Assembly: GCA_030618945.1 (NCBI GenBank)
Contig: JAUXCI010000137.1
Location: forward strand, 1 to 6,748
Reading direction: 5' to 3'
DNA from: Flavobacteriaceae bacterium
GTDB lineage: Bacteria; Bacteroidota; Bacteroidia; Flavobacteriales; Flavobacteriaceae
DNA length: 6,748 bases
A program made the position numbers and the translations under genes. Each line of letters opens with the position of its first letter. Position 1 is the stretch's first letter. Under the pieces are notes generated by a model. The model saw only the letters and a list, made by a program, of their open reading frames with translations. It searched no databases and had not been told where the DNA came from. Positions 1 to 6,748 of this stretch are shown one piece after another.

Positions 1-473
1 ACAGTTAAATAAAATGGGATATGAAATTTATCAAAAAAAGCGAATTGCAGGATTTTTGCGGCCAACAAAAGCCTTAAAGAGGCTCCGAAAGATTGTGAGA
101 TCAAGAAAAATAAAGACCCTGTTTTATAGGTCCTTACTCCAAATCTATCCTTGAGATAAGCATAAATAGAGACCAGTTTTAACCTGTAATACAGAGGTAT
201 CAATACAAAAGTAATGAACAAATAACCCACTACATTACCCAAAATGAACTGGAAAAAATAGAAATTATTAGTGCCAACCATTCCTGGAACAGAAACAAAA
301 GTAACGCCTGAGAGCGCTGCCCCTACCATCCCAAAGGCCACCAGAAACCAGGGAGATTGTCTGTCGCCCGTAAAAAATGACTCATCACTTCTGTTCCTTG
401 AGGTAACATAAGAAATAAGCATGATCAGCCCAAAATATATTACAATAATGCTAAAAATAAGAAAAGTGTTCAA
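1..473 (-). CDS. Sodium:solute symporter (SSF family), N-terminal part, cut by window edge
   Basis: This is an inner-membrane secondary transporter that would couple solute uptake to a sodium gradient. Only the first 157 residues are in the window; SSF proteins are usually about 450-600 residues. The reading begins MNTFLIFSII, with a first hydrophobic segment at about residues 4-22. A short polar stretch leads to GDRQSPWF (36-43), then AFGMVGAALSGVTFVSVPG (46-64), the typical SSF stretch where the second helix begins. Further hydrophobic segments lie at about 71-97 and 118-138, separated by the basic loop around YLKDRFG (106-112). The start is taken as TTG at 471-473, because an in-frame TGA lies just upstream and the first ATG (codon 18, 420-422) would delete the first helix. 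A weak AGG precedes the TTG by about nine bases. Family assignment is firm; the substrate cannot be told. A 193-base spacer with a terminator separates it from the MFS gene, so it is probably transcribed separately. Confidence 0.88.
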   Translation of the reverse strand, partial: MNTFLIFSIIVIYFGLIMLISYVTSRNRSDESFFTGDRQSPWFLVAFGMVGAALSGVTFVSVPGMVGTNNFYFFQFILGNVVGYLFITFVLIPLYYRLKLVSIYAYLKDRFGVRTYKTGSLFFLISQSFGASLRLLLAAKILQFAFFDKFHIPFYLT

Positions 474-495
474 TTTGTTACCTGTGGTTTTGCCT

Positions 496-503
496 CAAAA
501 ATA
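496..503 (-). promoter_or_regulatory. Candidate Bacteroidota -7 promoter element for the symporter gene
   Basis: On the minus strand this reads TATTTTTG, an exact match to the TAnnTTTG element recognised by the Bacteroidota primary sigma factor. It lies 22 bases before the TTG start, giving a leader of roughly 15-20 bases. No good TTG/TTTG -33 element is seen at the usual 19-21 base spacing; the nearest TTG (535-537) is about 31 bases away. In AT-rich DNA such an octamer also occurs by chance, so support is moderate at best. Confidence 0.35.
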
Positions 504-552
504 ACTTCCTCTTTTGGTATATAAAAATAAATAGCAACAATTATTTTCAATC

Positions 553-596
553 GTATAGTAAGGAGTAGTTTCTCAAGCTACTCCTTTTTCCTATAC
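553..596. other. Nested inverted repeat (two-step hairpin) between the two transporter genes
   Basis: The inner arms AAGGAGTAG (560-568) and CTACTCCTT (578-586) pair over nine bases. Three more pairs (one of them T-G) are possible inside, leaving a three-base loop. The outer arms GTATAG (553-558) and CTATAC (591-596) pair over six more bases, interrupted by a 1 x 4 internal loop. The plus strand has a T5 run directly after the inner stem; the minus strand has a matching A run before it and no T run after it. It may be a second or bidirectional terminator, or a protein-binding or RNA processing site. It lies upstream of the candidate symporter promoter, so it is probably not in that gene's leader. 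Confidence 0.6.
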
Positions 597-602
597 TTAC
601 TC

Positions 603-637
603 AAATAAAAAAGTTGAAATTGTGTGTTGATTTCAAC
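603..637 (-). terminator. Probable intrinsic terminator of the MFS transporter gene
   Basis: On the minus strand the perfect eight-base arms GTTGAAAT and ATTTCAAC (630-637 and 613-620) flank a nine-base loop and are followed at once by TTTTTTATTT (612 down to 603). The hairpin starts 30 bases after the MFS stop codon, the usual place for a factor-independent terminator. The stem is AT-rich, as expected in this genome. The plus strand has no T run after the stem, so the signal is directional. Confidence 0.7.
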
Positions 638-666
638 AAGGAACGGAAAAGTTTCCATTCTTTCTT

Positions 667-1968
667 TTAACTCCAGGACTTAATTTTATGCCCTTTAAAG
701 GCATATAAGAAAATAATGATATAAGCGGGTAAGAGTATCCAGTATCCTTGATTGGCAGCATAGGCTGTAGCTTCTACCATTTCCATTCCGTCAGCCAGAT
801 ATGATTCCTGCAAATAATCAACCAATTGACCGTATAGGGGTGTAAGAATTGCTCCACCTGATATGGCCATAATTAAAAAAGCCGCTCCCGTTTTTGTGAA
901 TTCACCCAAGCCGTTTATAGCCAAAGGCCATATAGCAGGCCATACCAGGGCATTTGCAATACCCAAAGAAGCCACTAATAATACAGAAGTAAAACCTGAA
1001 GTATTAACTATGATTAAACTGATTATGATTCCTAAAATACCACTCATTTTTAAGGCTGTGGTTTGACTCAAATATTTTGGGATCAAAAGTACACCCAAGC
1101 CATAAGTACCTACCATCGCAAAAAGGGTAAAGGTTGTAAACCATTTGGCTTGTGCTACCGGAAGACCAAGCGACAGGCCATAGGCAATGATCGAATCTCC
1201 AGCTATCACTTCAACACCTACATACATAAAGAGAGCAACAACACCTAAAATAAGCTGAGGGAACTGAAAAATACTTGTCTTTGCAGATTTTCCATCTGCC
1301 GACGCTTCTATTGGTTCCGCTTCTACGTGGGGAAGTGGAGCCTTGCGAATTAAAAAGCCTAAAACCATCAATACAATAGCCATAATAAGATAAGGCATAA
1401 ATACACTGTCGGCCATTGTATCCAATAACTGATTTTTTTCTTCACTGCTTACCGTGGTTAATTTCTCATTTACCTCATCAATGCCAGAAAGTAAAAGAGC
1501 TCCGAAAATTAACGAACCCAAAGCACCGGCTACCTTGTTAGCGATACCCATTATTGAAATTCTTTTAGCAGCACTTTCAATGGGTCCAAGTATGGTTATA
1601 TATGGATTAGATGCCGTTTGCAACAATGTCATACCAGCTCCTTGAATAAATATTCCCACTAAAAATAACCAGTAGAGTCGAGCGTTTGCAGCAGGAATAA
1701 AAACCAGCGCGCCAATGGCCATGATAAACAAGCCCACCGACATGCCCTTTCTAAATCCAATTTTCGACAGTATTGCCGATGAAGGAAGTGCCATTACCAC
1801 AAAAGAAATATAAGAGGCTGATGCGACCAGATAAGACTGGGCTGCTGTTAGTTCATTTATGGTTTTCATAAACGGGATCAAGGCGCCATTGATCCATGTT
1901 ACAAAGCCAAAAATAAAAAATAAAGCGGCAATGATCATTATTGGTACAAGAGAAGATGATTTTGACAT
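667..1968 (-). CDS. Sugar MFS transporter, FucP/GluP-like (glucose/galactose or related sugar)
   Basis: This complete 433-residue inner-membrane permease probably imports a monosaccharide or amino sugar by cation symport. The length fits the family, and the hydrophobicity pattern fits 12 helices in two halves. The cytoplasmic linker is at about 207-233, rich in Pro, Glu and Ala, after IRKAPLP. Diagnostic stretches are FFIFGFVTWINGALIPF (17-33), the short basic loop GFRKG (71-75), LLQTASNPYITILGP (115-129), AAKRISIMGIANKVAG (133-148), YVGVEVIAGDSI (249-260), and NALVWPAIWPLAINGLGEFTK (339-359, W343 and W347). It ends with the FLIMAISGGAILTPLYG stretch (364-380). The group includes fucose, glucose/galactose and N-acetylglucosamine permeases, so the sugar is not assigned. 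The positions of FucP D46 and E135 hold G28 and Q117. The ATG start follows an AT-rich leader without a clear ribosome binding site, which is normal for Bacteroidota. No regulator, kinase or glycosidase gene adjoins it. A terminator follows, so it is probably monocistronic. Confidence 0.9.
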   Translation of the reverse strand: MSKSSSLVPIMIIAALFFIFGFVTWINGALIPFMKTINELTAAQSYLVASASYISFVVMALPSSAILSKIGFRKGMSVGLFIMAIGALVFIPAANARLYWLFLVGIFIQGAGMTLLQTASNPYITILGPIESAAKRISIMGIANKVAGALGSLIFGALLLSGIDEVNEKLTTVSSEEKNQLLDTMADSVFMPYLIMAIVLMVLGFLIRKAPLPHVEAEPIEASADGKSAKTSIFQFPQLILGVVALFMYVGVEVIAGDSIIAYGLSLGLPVAQAKWFTTFTLFAMVGTYGLGVLLIPKYLSQTTALKMSGILGIIISLIIVNTSGFTSVLLVASLGIANALVWPAIWPLAINGLGEFTKTGAAFLIMAISGGAILTPLYGQLVDYLQESYLADGMEMVEATAYAANQGYWILLPAYIIIFLYAFKGHKIKSWS

Positions 1969-2123
1969 TTTTAAAATTTTAGTTAATATGATTAAAACAT
2001 TTTATCAATAAGTGGGAGATGATGGAATAAAAATAACATTTATTCGGTTTATACAATTTATTTTTCTGCGAAAAACAAAAATCTTCAGATAGATAACAGC
2101 ATTTTAGCCGAATAAGCTAGTTT

Positions 2124-2146
2124 AAAAAAACAGTCAGTATACTGTT
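2124..2146 (-). terminator. Weak intrinsic terminator-like hairpin after tamB
   Basis: On the minus strand AACAGT and ACTGTT (2146-2141 and 2134-2129) form a six-base stem with a six-base loop. The T run (seven T, 2130-2124) overlaps the last bases of the stem and continues past it. It lies about 20 bases after the tamB stop codon. The core CAGTATACTG is itself a perfect ten-base palindrome. The stem is short and AT-rich, so termination may be inefficient and read-through into the MFS gene cannot be excluded. Confidence 0.45.
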
Positions 2147-2166
2147 AAATCGGTTTCAATTAAAAC

Positions 2167-5100
2167 CTATTTCTCTTTTTTCAACTCTTTCTTAAGCAAT
2201 TTCTTCTGATTTCGAACACTATCCCTTTGATCCCTGGTCAATAATTTTTCTTCTTCAGTTTTCTTTAAACCAAGTTTTTCCATAAACTCGTTTCCATTGC
2301 TAAAATCAAAACGGTAAGAAATACCCGCACCCTGTGTATAACCCTCACCTTCAACAGCGTCAAACTGAATCTCATTTTGTCTGTTATAGAACTTGGCCTG
2401 AAAAGTTTCTGCCTCATTAAGCGGAACTTTTACCTCAACTTCACCTATAACACTTGAATTCGTATTAGATCCCACCGGAACACCCACTTTCCCGCTAACA
2501 ATAACCTTATCAGCAATTCTCCCAGAAACTTCAAGCCCTAGTTGATCGTCGGTGGTAACATCCTGAACATTGTTGTTGGTGCCTATATCATAGGTTACCC
2601 CAACGTCAAAATTTTCATTTTCACTTTCCAACATACCAGAAAGTAGTTGTGATGCCTTTTGAGCCAATGTTCCTGCCAATGCTGCATTACCGTCGAAATT
2701 GGACTTGCTATTTGATGTGTTGGCAAAAGCACCGGTTGCCAACAATGAGAAAAACTGAGTCAACCTATCGTCCTCACTTCTCATCTTAAATTCCAGCTCA
2801 CTGGCAACCATCGAACTTGCGTTCGGTATTTTAACGTCAAAATCAAGTTTGGGTGAGGATAATTTTCCAGTAATCATCGTATATAATTCAACGTCAATCT
2901 TTCTTGAACTTGATATTTCATCTAAAAGTACTGACGGATTTGCCCTTGTATAATTAATGGCAGTAATATCCATATTGGCATTGTAAGGATTGCCATCCCA
3001 AATAATGGTACCTCCTTTTTGTACTATAAAATCTTTGTTGACGATATTTTTGAATTGATACTCACCATTGTCAATGGTAAGTTCTCCAAACATTTCAAAT
3101 CTTCCGTTAGTATCAATGTTTAAGCTCAGGTTACCGTCTCCACTACCCCTTAAAATACTCCCGGTTGCCTTGTCTATAACTATCTCGGCCACCGCATCTT
3201 TGGTGACATTAAGTTTAAAATTCAGCTTAAGACCTTTTAGTTTTTCAAAAACAATCTCCTTTCTTTCTTCCATATCTTCACCCATCATGACACTCTCAAA
3301 ATGAATTAATTTAGAACTATTCACAGTACTAACATTGCCTAAGGGTAGAATAAATTCTGTTCCGGGGTTAGTCCTTCCTTGCAGCTGTATGGTCAAATCA
3401 TCCGTAAAACCCTTTAAGGTTGTTCTTCCAGACAACAATCCTGTTCCATAATATAGAGCCCCTTCGTAATCCTCTGTATTCAAAACCAATAAATTATTAG
3501 TTGTGAGTTCCAGGTCAAGCATCCATTTTTTAAATTTTTCATGTGTAATGCTTCCCCTGATAATTCCCGTTGTATTCATCGCCCGATCTTCTACTTTAAA
3601 ATTCTGAAAATCAAAAGTGTGGTCATGTAATTTTATAACGGACTCTCCCTTGAAATCATAATTTACATTCAAATATGGGAGCATTATTCCAGATTCTTCC
3701 AGGCTTATTTCTCCGTCAATATAGGGGTTTGACAAACTTCCCGAAAAAGAGGCTTCTCCAGAGGCATAACCCCTGATTTGTGAAAGCACATTTTTACCCA
3801 AAGGGCTAAAGGCATCAATCTTGAAGTTCTCGAATTTTAAAGTAGACAGAATTGAAGGCTCTTCGGTAGTAAAATCAATGGCACCTTTTGCCTCTAAAGA
3901 TTTCAAATCGCCGTTTAACAGCTCAATGTCAAATATATAGTTCCTAATATTTTGGTCAGAAGCAGCTTTGAGATTCAAGTCACCGTAATAAGCTTCATTT
4001 ATGCTAAAATAATTAATGGTAAGGTCTGCAAATGGCAAGGTGGAATTATTTACCTTTTTTAAATTAACCGTCCCATTGACCATTCCAGCCAAAGCAACAT
4101 TATTAATTGAAGGGCTTATGTCATCCAGGTTAACATTAGTTAACCGAAGATCAATATTCCTGTCATTTTCCTCATTAATTAAACCAGCAAGTTGAATTTC
4201 CTGCTTGCCGCTGATCATCTTAAAATTGTCTATTGCATAAGTATTGATGTCTCTATCATAGACAACTTTGTTCTGTGAATTGTCATCAGGATTAATAAAC
4301 CATGTATTATTTTTAAACAACAATTCAGACTTTTTCATTCCAAGTACAGATTGATTATTTTCATTAAATGTGTGGTATAGACTAAAACTATATTTTTCAT
4401 TTTGATTTTCGCCCCCCATCATATCAGCTCTAACAAACAACGTATCATTAAGCATTACATTGACCAACGTAAGTTCAGACAAATTATAGTACTTTGAATC
4501 AATTTCATCAACGCTCAATAGGGTATTAAACAAAGGATTCTTATTGTCAACCTGCAAATTTATATCATCTATGCGGAAATCATAAGCTTCAATTTTTGGT
4601 GATTTTATAGTTAACTTGAAGATATCCTCATCAGAATTAACTGAACCACGAATTATAGAACCCGCATCCAATTTGAATTCAGGAAAAAAGACATCAACGA
4701 TTTTATTGTGTATATTAAACTTAAAATCAAGGAATTGACCACTAACAACTTTGTCTTTTTCATAATTCACAAACAAACTTCCAAGAGAGTTCATCCCCAG
4801 TTTCTTAAGTTCGCGAAATTTAAAATTCCCCGTCAGGTAACCGTCTATGATCTCCGTTGAATTAACTTTCATCTCCCTAACAGAACCTTTGTTTTTAGAA
4901 ACAATGGTAAAATCTTTAAAATAATAATCGTCATTCTGGTTAGCGTATGAGGCGTCCTTAAAACTTAATACCCCTTCAATATCATCTAAATTACTCCCTT
5001 TTAAATCAATGTCAATCTTTCCTTTTAATAGCGATATACTATCTCTGGTAAAGAGATTCAATTTATAAAAATCAGCATGGCTTACATCTGCATTAAAATT

Positions 5101-6579
5101 AAAGGTATAATCATCTGACAATTCTGCCAAACCTTTAAACACCAATTGTAAATTAGGATCATTAACACTTAAATAACCATCAAACTGCTTATCGCTTAGC
5201 TCGCCATTAATGTCAATATTCGAATAAGTATATCCCTTGTACTGGTGTTTCGAAATATGACCATTGATCCTGATACTGATCTGATCAATAGAAAAGCTTT
5301 GGCCCTCTACTTCTCCCAGCATGGAAAACTCTCCAATCAAGCTATCTTTTACAAACTCACCAAGTTTAAAATCTATCAATTCAATTTTTCCTTTGTACGA
5401 TGCCAGATCTCCTTTATCAATGTCTTTTAATTTGAGATCTGCAATTGACATACCCATTTCAGATATGGTTTTTAGCTCAATTTCCAAATTGGATCTAGAA
5501 ATATTCACTTTTCCGGAACTCGAAAAATATCCAATTTTTTCAAGCGCCTTCGGTATTTTAGCGCCCAATAAATCTGGCAAAAGGTTTACAAGATGATCAT
5601 AGTTTGAGCTGATCTCCTTAATGTCTCCTTTTAAATTAAATTTTTTAGGATACAGCACATTTTTAATAGCAACATTTCCCCTGAGTGAAGAATTTCTATC
5701 AGATTCAAGCCTGATATTTTCCAAGGAAAAATCATTGATCGTCCCTTTTGCCTTAGCTGAAAAATGAATAACATCGTGTTTGCCAAACTGCCCGTATAAT
5801 TTTTTAAGGTCCGATAACACCACATCTGCCTCCTTAAAATCAGCTTCAATCTGCACTTTGTTTGTGAAATCAGATAAATCACCTTCCTCGTAACTAAAAA
5901 CAATATCGGCGAACAGACTGGAACCTGTTGTATACAATTCAGTTTCCATAAATTCCATTCTCGTGTTTGAATATCTAAAATCACAATTTAATTTTGTAAT
6001 CCCTACATCGTGATTCTCAACGCCCCGCAAATCGTGTATTTTAGCAGCAACATCTGCTCCATGAATGTTAAAATCATCAAATACGCCGTAAATATTCCGA
6101 TAAAAAACAATGGGTTCATTTTTTTGGTTTTCGTTGTAAAGAACGAAATCGACATTTTCGACAACAATAGAAGAAGATGCCATCTTAAACGTATTCCCAC
6201 TTGATATACTATCTTTCTTAAACTTATTTACAAAAAATGAAAGATTATTTTGCTCCTCACCTTTATAAGTTTTTAAATAAAAGACACCTTCCTGAAGTAA
6301 AATTTCTCCAAAATCAAGTTCGCTTTTAAACATGTTTCGATAATTCAAAATAGAAGTTTCGATGTTACCAACTGCTATTAAAGTATCACTGTGATGATCT
6401 TTTATCAACACTGACTTTAGCGCTACGTTTCTGATGGACGACAGATCAAGCTTTGTAATTTGAATGGAGGTCCCGTATTTTCCGTTAATACGTTTAGTAA
6501 CTAATTTTGCCAAGCCAGTTTGCACAAAAGAAAATGAGAGTATCACACTCAACATGACCAGTATTAAACTGCCAACCAA
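2167..6579 (-). CDS. tamB: TamB-family translocation/assembly module protein (formerly DUF490)
   Basis: TamB is anchored in the inner membrane and spans the periplasm as a long hydrophobic beta groove. In Proteobacteria it works with TamA in outer-membrane protein insertion and in phospholipid transport; Bacteroidota often pair it with the lipoprotein partner TamL. The 1470 residues fit the usual 1400-1700 of this phylum. One hydrophobic segment (about 2-18) is followed by VTKRINGKYGTSIQI and then VLIKDHHSDTLI (about 58-69), a common opening of Bacteroidota TamB. The long middle is repetitive beta-strand sequence with almost no cysteine. The conserved C-terminal TamB domain covers roughly 1000-1426. 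It contains NGEYQFKN (1171-1178), the GGTIIW motif (1189-1194) with DGNPYNA, the LLATGAFA stretch, the barrel-like DVGVTYDIG and the last strand GAGISYRFDF (1417-1426). A charged tail of 44 residues follows. The TTG at 6579 is the first standard start codon in this frame, but a basic segment continues in frame upstream to a TAG at 6628-6630, so translation may begin at ATT (6619-6621 or 6616-6618) or ATC (6613-6615). Divergent tsaD is a familiar neighbour. Family confidence is high; the exact start is uncertain. Confidence 0.93.
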   Translation of the reverse strand: MVGSLILVMLSVILSFSFVQTGLAKLVTKRINGKYGTSIQITKLDLSSIRNVALKSVLIKDHHSDTLIAVGNIETSILNYRNMFKSELDFGEILLQEGVFYLKTYKGEEQNNLSFFVNKFKKDSISSGNTFKMASSSIVVENVDFVLYNENQKNEPIVFYRNIYGVFDDFNIHGADVAAKIHDLRGVENHDVGITKLNCDFRYSNTRMEFMETELYTTGSSLFADIVFSYEEGDLSDFTNKVQIEADFKEADVVLSDLKKLYGQFGKHDVIHFSAKAKGTINDFSLENIRLESDRNSSLRGNVAIKNVLYPKKFNLKGDIKEISSNYDHLVNLLPDLLGAKIPKALEKIGYFSSSGKVNISRSNLEIELKTISEMGMSIADLKLKDIDKGDLASYKGKIELIDFKLGEFVKDSLIGEFSMLGEVEGQSFSIDQISIRINGHISKHQYKGYTYSNIDINGELSDKQFDGYLSVNDPNLQLVFKGLAELSDDYTFNFNADVSHADFYKLNLFTRDSISLLKGKIDIDLKGSNLDDIEGVLSFKDASYANQNDDYYFKDFTIVSKNKGSVREMKVNSTEIIDGYLTGNFKFRELKKLGMNSLGSLFVNYEKDKVVSGQFLDFKFNIHNKIVDVFFPEFKLDAGSIIRGSVNSDEDIFKLTIKSPKIEAYDFRIDDINLQVDNKNPLFNTLLSVDEIDSKYYNLSELTLVNVMLNDTLFVRADMMGGENQNEKYSFSLYHTFNENNQSVLGMKKSELLFKNNTWFINPDDNSQNKVVYDRDINTYAIDNFKMISGKQEIQLAGLINEENDRNIDLRLTNVNLDDISPSINNVALAGMVNGTVNLKKVNNSTLPFADLTINYFSINEAYYGDLNLKAASDQNIRNYIFDIELLNGDLKSLEAKGAIDFTTEEPSILSTLKFENFKIDAFSPLGKNVLSQIRGYASGEASFSGSLSNPYIDGEISLEESGIMLPYLNVNYDFKGESVIKLHDHTFDFQNFKVEDRAMNTTGIIRGSITHEKFKKWMLDLELTTNNLLVLNTEDYEGALYYGTGLLSGRTTLKGFTDDLTIQLQGRTNPGTEFILPLGNVSTVNSSKLIHFESVMMGEDMEERKEIVFEKLKGLKLNFKLNVTKDAVAEIVIDKATGSILRGSGDGNLSLNIDTNGRFEMFGELTIDNGEYQFKNIVNKDFIVQKGGTIIWDGNPYNANMDITAINYTRANPSVLLDEISSSRKIDVELYTMITGKLSSPKLDFDVKIPNASSMVASELEFKMRSEDDRLTQFFSLLATGAFANTSNSKSNFDGNAALAGTLAQKASQLLSGMLESENENFDVGVTYDIGTNNNVQDVTTDDQLGLEVSGRIADKVIVSGKVGVPVGSNTNSSVIGEVEVKVPLNEAETFQAKFYNRQNEIQFDAVEGEGYTQGAGISYRFDFSNGNEFMEKLGLKKTEEEKLLTRDQRDSVRNQKKLLKKELKKEK

Positions 6580-6628
6580 GAAAATACGAATTGATATTTT
6601 TTTAAACCGCTCGATAATAATTAATCTC

Positions 6629-6636
6629 TAAATTTG
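6629..6636 (+). promoter_or_regulatory. Candidate -7 promoter element for tsaD in the divergent tamB-tsaD region
   Basis: TAAATTTG is an exact match to the Bacteroidota TAnnTTTG element and lies 38 bases before the tsaD ATG, giving a leader of about 30 bases. No clear -33 TTTG is present about 20 bases upstream. On the other strand the best candidate for tamB is TACTTTTA (6649-6642), which has one mismatch to the consensus. If both are used, the two promoters lie within about 20 bases of each other and the genes may compete or be co-regulated. Confidence 0.4.
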
Positions 6637-6674
6637 CCGTTTAAAAGTACAATATTTGTGCCTAAAATATTATC

Positions 6675-6748
6675 ATGGCAAAAAAAACTATCCACATACT
6701 TTCCATTGAATCATCTTGTGATGATACAGGTGCCGCAATCCTTGAAAA
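6675..6748 (+). CDS. tsaD: tRNA N6-adenosine threonylcarbamoyltransferase TsaD, first 24 codons
   Basis: TsaD (older names Gcp, YgjD) is a cytoplasmic ASKHA-fold metalloenzyme. With TsaB and TsaE it moves the threonylcarbamoyl group from threonylcarbamoyl-AMP to A37 of tRNAs that read ANN codons, making t6A. Only the N-terminus is in the window, of a protein usually about 340 residues long. The reading MAKKTIHILSIESSCDDTGA contains the family hallmark IESSCDDTGAAI (11-22), the first nucleotide-binding strand and loop. The ATG fits the family's usual start, with few residues before the first strand. Codons 2-4 hold a run of eight A. The gene is transcribed away from tamB across a spacer of 53-95 bases, depending on the true tamB start. 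Identification from such a short piece is still firm because the motif is highly diagnostic. Confidence 0.93.
   Translation, partial: MAKKTIHILSIESSCDDTGAAILE

Noticed and set aside
863..1645. Plus-strand open frames opposite the MFS gene (863-1066, 1063-1248, 1454-1645)
   Set aside because: They are antisense to a complete and conserved transporter gene, are short, and show no motif.
1..1968. A sugar-uptake operon or polysaccharide utilization locus formed by the two transporters
   Set aside because: A terminator separates them, and no SusC/SusD pair, glycosidase, kinase or regulator is present in the window.
1969..2166. A promoter for the MFS gene
   Set aside because: No exact TAnnTTTG element is present on the minus strand. 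Near matches such as GATTTTTG (2083-2076) and a TATAAA (2054-2049) lack a partner element at proper spacing, so I could not place a promoter.
3068..3304. Plus-strand open frame of 78 codons, Ser/Leu-rich, inside tamB
   Set aside because: It lies wholly antisense to the conserved TamB C-terminal domain and has no recognisable motif or promoter context. Its composition is what the reverse strand of beta-strand coding sequence gives.
5321..5984. Other open frames overlapping the middle of tamB (5321-5596 plus, 5631-5984 minus)
   Set aside because: Both overlap the uninterrupted 1470-codon tamB frame. They look like out-of-frame readings of AT-rich coding DNA and match no family I recognise.
6680..6687. 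Run of eight A in codons 2-4 of tsaD as a possible phase-variation or slippage site
   Set aside because: Ala-Lys-Lys at the start of a gene in an A-rich genome gives this by ordinary codon use, and tsaD is generally an essential or near-essential housekeeping gene, so switching is unlikely.

Overview
The window is about 37-40% G+C by eye and looks like a chromosomal segment from a member of the Bacteroidota, most likely Flavobacteriia. Three things suggest this. The large gene is the Bacteroidota form of tamB and sits divergently beside tsaD. The sugar transporter belongs to the FucP/GluP-like group common in that phylum. Upstream regions carry matches to the Bacteroidota -7 promoter element TAnnTTTG and lack strong Shine-Dalgarno sequences. 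I cannot name a genus.

Layout from left to right: (1) 1-473, minus strand, the N-terminal third or so of a sodium:solute symporter (SSF family) that runs off the left edge and appears to start at TTG. (2) 474-666, a spacer with two hairpins: a nested one at 553-596 and a terminator-like one at 603-637 that fits the end of the next gene. (3) 667-1968, minus strand, a complete 433-residue 12-helix sugar MFS transporter. (4) 1969-2166, a spacer with a weak terminator for the gene to its right and some short AT-rich inverted repeats. (5) 2167-6579, minus strand, a 1470-residue TamB-family envelope protein whose true start probably lies slightly upstream of the TTG at 6579. (6) 6580-6674, a short divergent promoter region. 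(7) 6675-6748, plus strand, the first 24 codons of tsaD.

The genes do not form one pathway. The two transporters are inner-membrane solute importers, each apparently its own transcription unit. TamB is an inner-membrane-anchored periplasmic bridge used in outer-membrane biogenesis or lipid transport. TsaD makes the t6A modification of tRNA. I found no mobile element, CRISPR array, tRNA or rRNA, toxin-antitoxin pair, or convincing new system. The points most worth checking are the tamB start codon, the nested hairpin, and the loss of the FucP acidic residues in the MFS transporter.
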